This document shows positions 5,208-6,822 of a stretch of DNA of 6,822 nt, in pieces. The notes under the pieces were generated by a model, which saw nothing but the letters and a program-made list of their open reading frames with translations, did no database searches and was not told where the DNA came from. Source of the DNA: an uncultured Actinomyces sp. (GTDB lineage Bacteria; Actinomycetota; Actinomycetes; Actinomycetales; Actinomycetaceae); the NCBI GenBank assembly GCA_915063485.1, contig CAJZDJ010000091.1:1-6822 (forward strand), read 5' to 3'. The translations under genes and the position numbers were made by a program. Numbering within the stretch: the stretch's first letter is position 1; each line of letters begins with the position of its first letter.

Positions 5208-6822
5208 ATGCGCAGCCCCAGCGATAATTCTTTATCCTCCCTTCCGCTAAGCGTGCGTGTCTTAGGCATAATTGCCGCTTTAGCGATTGTGACGCCACTT
5301 ATCGGGGTGGGGCTACGCGTGCCTTGGGGGCAAATTCCTACCCTTTTGGGCGGTGAAAGTGCCCAAATCGCACTGTGGCTTAGCCTGCGCACCGCCCTAA
5401 TATCCACCCTGGTCAGCCTGATTTTGGGGGTGCCTTTGGCGCTGGCTTTAGCGCACCAGTGGCCGGGAGTGGGTTTGGCCCGCATTGTGGTGGTGCTGCC
5501 TATGACTATGCCCCCGGTTGTGGCCGGTATTGCGTTGCTGGCTACTTTCGGGCGCCGGGGTTGGCTTGGCCCCAGCCTGCAAGAGGCCGGGATTTCTATC
5601 GCTTTTTCGACGACGGCGGTGGTTTTAGCCCAGGTGTTTGTGTCCATGCCGTTTTTGGTAGTCACTTTGGAGGCGGCTTTACGCAGCCGTGATTGTCAAG
5701 CTGAACGCATGGCGCGTACCTTGGGAGCCGGCTCTTTAACAGTGTTGGCGCGTATTACTTTGCCTTTAGTGGCTCCAGCCTTGGCGCGCGGCACAGCCTT
5801 GGCGCTGGGACGCGCGCTGGGCGAGTTTGGGGCTACGCTAACTTTTGCGGGCTCACTAGAGGGCACTACTCGCACTATGCCGCTGGCTATCTATTTGGAG
5901 CGAGAATCGGATGCGGATACCGCCCTGGCCCTGGCGGTGGCGCTAGTGGTTGCTTCCGCCCTGGTGGTGGGCTTGACGGCGCTGCCTGGCGGCTGGATTT
6001 ACCGTCTGCGCACCTGGGCTGAGCGTCAGCTATTCAAAAAGATTGATGCAGCTGGCGCCTCCAGTAGTGCACACATCCAGCCGGCTTACCCCACCGAACC
6101 TGGTTCTAGCGTTGAGCTGGTGGCTAAGCTGCCTGAACGCTCAATTGATAATGCCCACTTAGAGGTTCGCCCTGGCCAGTTTCTGACTCTGATTGGCCCT
6201 AACGGCTGTGGTAAATCCACCCTGTGTTTAATAATTGCCGGCCTGCTACGCACCCAGGGCTATCTAAAAATTGCTGACAAAACCCTAGATGAGCCCGGCT
6301 GGCACGGCACTTTCGTATCCCCTGGCAAACGCCCTGTGGCGCTGTTGGCACAAAACCCAGGGATTTTCACCCATATGAGCGTGTTGGATAACGTGGCTTT
6401 TGGTCCGCGTTGCCAGGGCCAGGGAATACGCCGCTCACGCCAACGCGCCTGGCATGAGCTGTGCGCAGTGGGAGCTAGTCACCTGGCCTACCGTCAAGGC
6501 GGCGAGCTTTCAGGTGGTCAGGCCGCCCGGGTAGCTTTAGCCCGCGCCCTGGCCACCAGTCCCCAAGTACTGGTGCTCGATGAACCCATGGCGGCCCTGG
6601 ATGTGCCCTCCCGCTCCCAGCTGCGCGCCCTGCTACGCGAGCGTGCCAAGGCGCGTGCTATCACCGTAGTGATGGTCAGCCACGACCTGGTAGATATTGC
6701 CTCCCTGAGTGACGCCGTCGCTGTCATGCAAGCCGGGAAACTGATCACCCAAGGCCCCACCACCGAAATCCTTTCCACCCCCAGCACCGAGTTTGTTGCC
6801 AGCCTAACGGGGGCCAGCCTGC
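5208..6822 (+). CDS. modBC: Molybdate ABC transporter permease-ATPase fusion ModBC, 3' end outside window
   Basis: One reading frame runs from the ATG at 5208 to the right edge with no stop (538 whole codons). It joins the membrane channel and the ATPase, which are usually separate proteins. Residues 1-262 are a ModB-type permease: hydrophobic segments at about 18-39, 55-83, 92-113, 130-153, 187-204 and 238-262, with the coupling region AERMARTLGAGSLTVLARI (165-183), TLP (184-186), and the molybdate-permease signature GRALGEFGATLTFAGS (201-216). A polar linker (about 266-302) follows. From about 303 is the ATPase: Walker A GPNGCGKST (330-338), Q-loop Gln382, signature LSGGQ (434-438), Walker B VLVLDEP (454-460), D-loop ALD (463-465) and switch His492. 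No aromatic residue is seen about 25 residues before Walker A, where the A-loop usually lies. Whether a C-terminal MOP/TOBE domain follows cannot be seen. No good ribosome-binding site precedes the start (AGGA at 5188-5191 is 16 nt away), but an in-frame TAG at 5187 rules out an earlier start. Lysine is mostly AAA and TTA leucines are common, unlike narG. Confidence 0.88.
   Translation, partial: MRSPSDNSLSSLPLSVRVLGIIAALAIVTPLIGVGLRVPWGQIPTLLGGESAQIALWLSLRTALISTLVSLILGVPLALALAHQWPGVGLARIVVVLPMTMPPVVAGIALLATFGRRGWLGPSLQEAGISIAFSTTAVVLAQVFVSMPFLVVTLEAALRSRDCQAERMARTLGAGSLTVLARITLPLVAPALARGTALALGRALGEFGATLTFAGSLEGTTRTMPLAIYLERESDADTALALAVALVVASALVVGLTALPGGWIYRLRTWAERQLFKKIDAAGASSSAHIQPAYPTEPGSSVELVAKLPERSIDNAHLEVRPGQFLTLIGPNGCGKSTLCLIIAGLLRTQGYLKIADKTLDEPGWHGTFVSPGKRPVALLAQNPGIFTHMSVLDNVAFGPRCQGQGIRRSRQRAWHELCAVGASHLAYRQGGELSGGQAARVALARALATSPQVLVLDEPMAALDVPSRSQLRALLRERAKARAITVVMVSHDLVDIASLSDAVAVMQAGKLITQGPTTEILSTPSTEFVASLTGASL

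Noticed and set aside
5186..5665. 159-codon open frame on the minus strand opposite the permease half of modBC
   Set aside because: The plus strand carries a clear permease domain in an uninterrupted frame. The minus-strand product shows no recognisable motif.

Overview
The window holds two adjacent same-strand gene blocks that belong together functionally: the 3' part of a respiratory nitrate reductase operon (narG end, narH, narJ, narI; 1-4209), followed by a molybdate ABC transporter locus (modA, then a joined modB-modC reading frame; 4374-6822, open at the right edge). All genes are on the + strand. No RNA gene, insertion sequence, CRISPR array, phage gene or toxin-antitoxin pair could be seen.

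Organism: an actinobacterium is the best guess, perhaps of the Actinomyces/Schaalia kind. This is an inference. It rests on the moderately high GC content, strong AAG/CTG codon preference in narG and narH, Ala/Ser/Thr-rich lipoprotein and linker segments, and the narGHJI gene order with a cytoplasm-facing NarGHI. No marker gene fixes the genus.

Layout: narG (last 356 codons), narH and narJ are tightly coupled (1-base and 4-base overlaps), and narI follows after 24 nt with its own ribosome-binding site. The NarH cysteines and the first haem histidine pair of NarI fall at the same residue numbers as in E. coli, so these genes look intact. The 164-nt gap between narI and modA is rich in structure: a degenerate duplication of the narI 3' end, a small hairpin, and a long 18-bp inverted repeat (one wobble pair) whose loop carries a possible -10 box. 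modA encodes a lipoprotein molybdate-binding protein. The next frame encodes a ModB-type permease and runs on without a stop into a ModC-type ATPase, giving one predicted fusion protein of more than 538 residues.

How it works together: ModA captures molybdate and ModBC imports it. Molybdate becomes the molybdenum cofactor that NarJ helps insert into NarG. NarG reduces nitrate with electrons passed from the quinol pool through the NarI haems and the NarH iron-sulfur clusters. The biology is largely known; the less ordinary parts are the permease-ATPase fusion, the nar/mod junction, and the codon-usage change at modBC.
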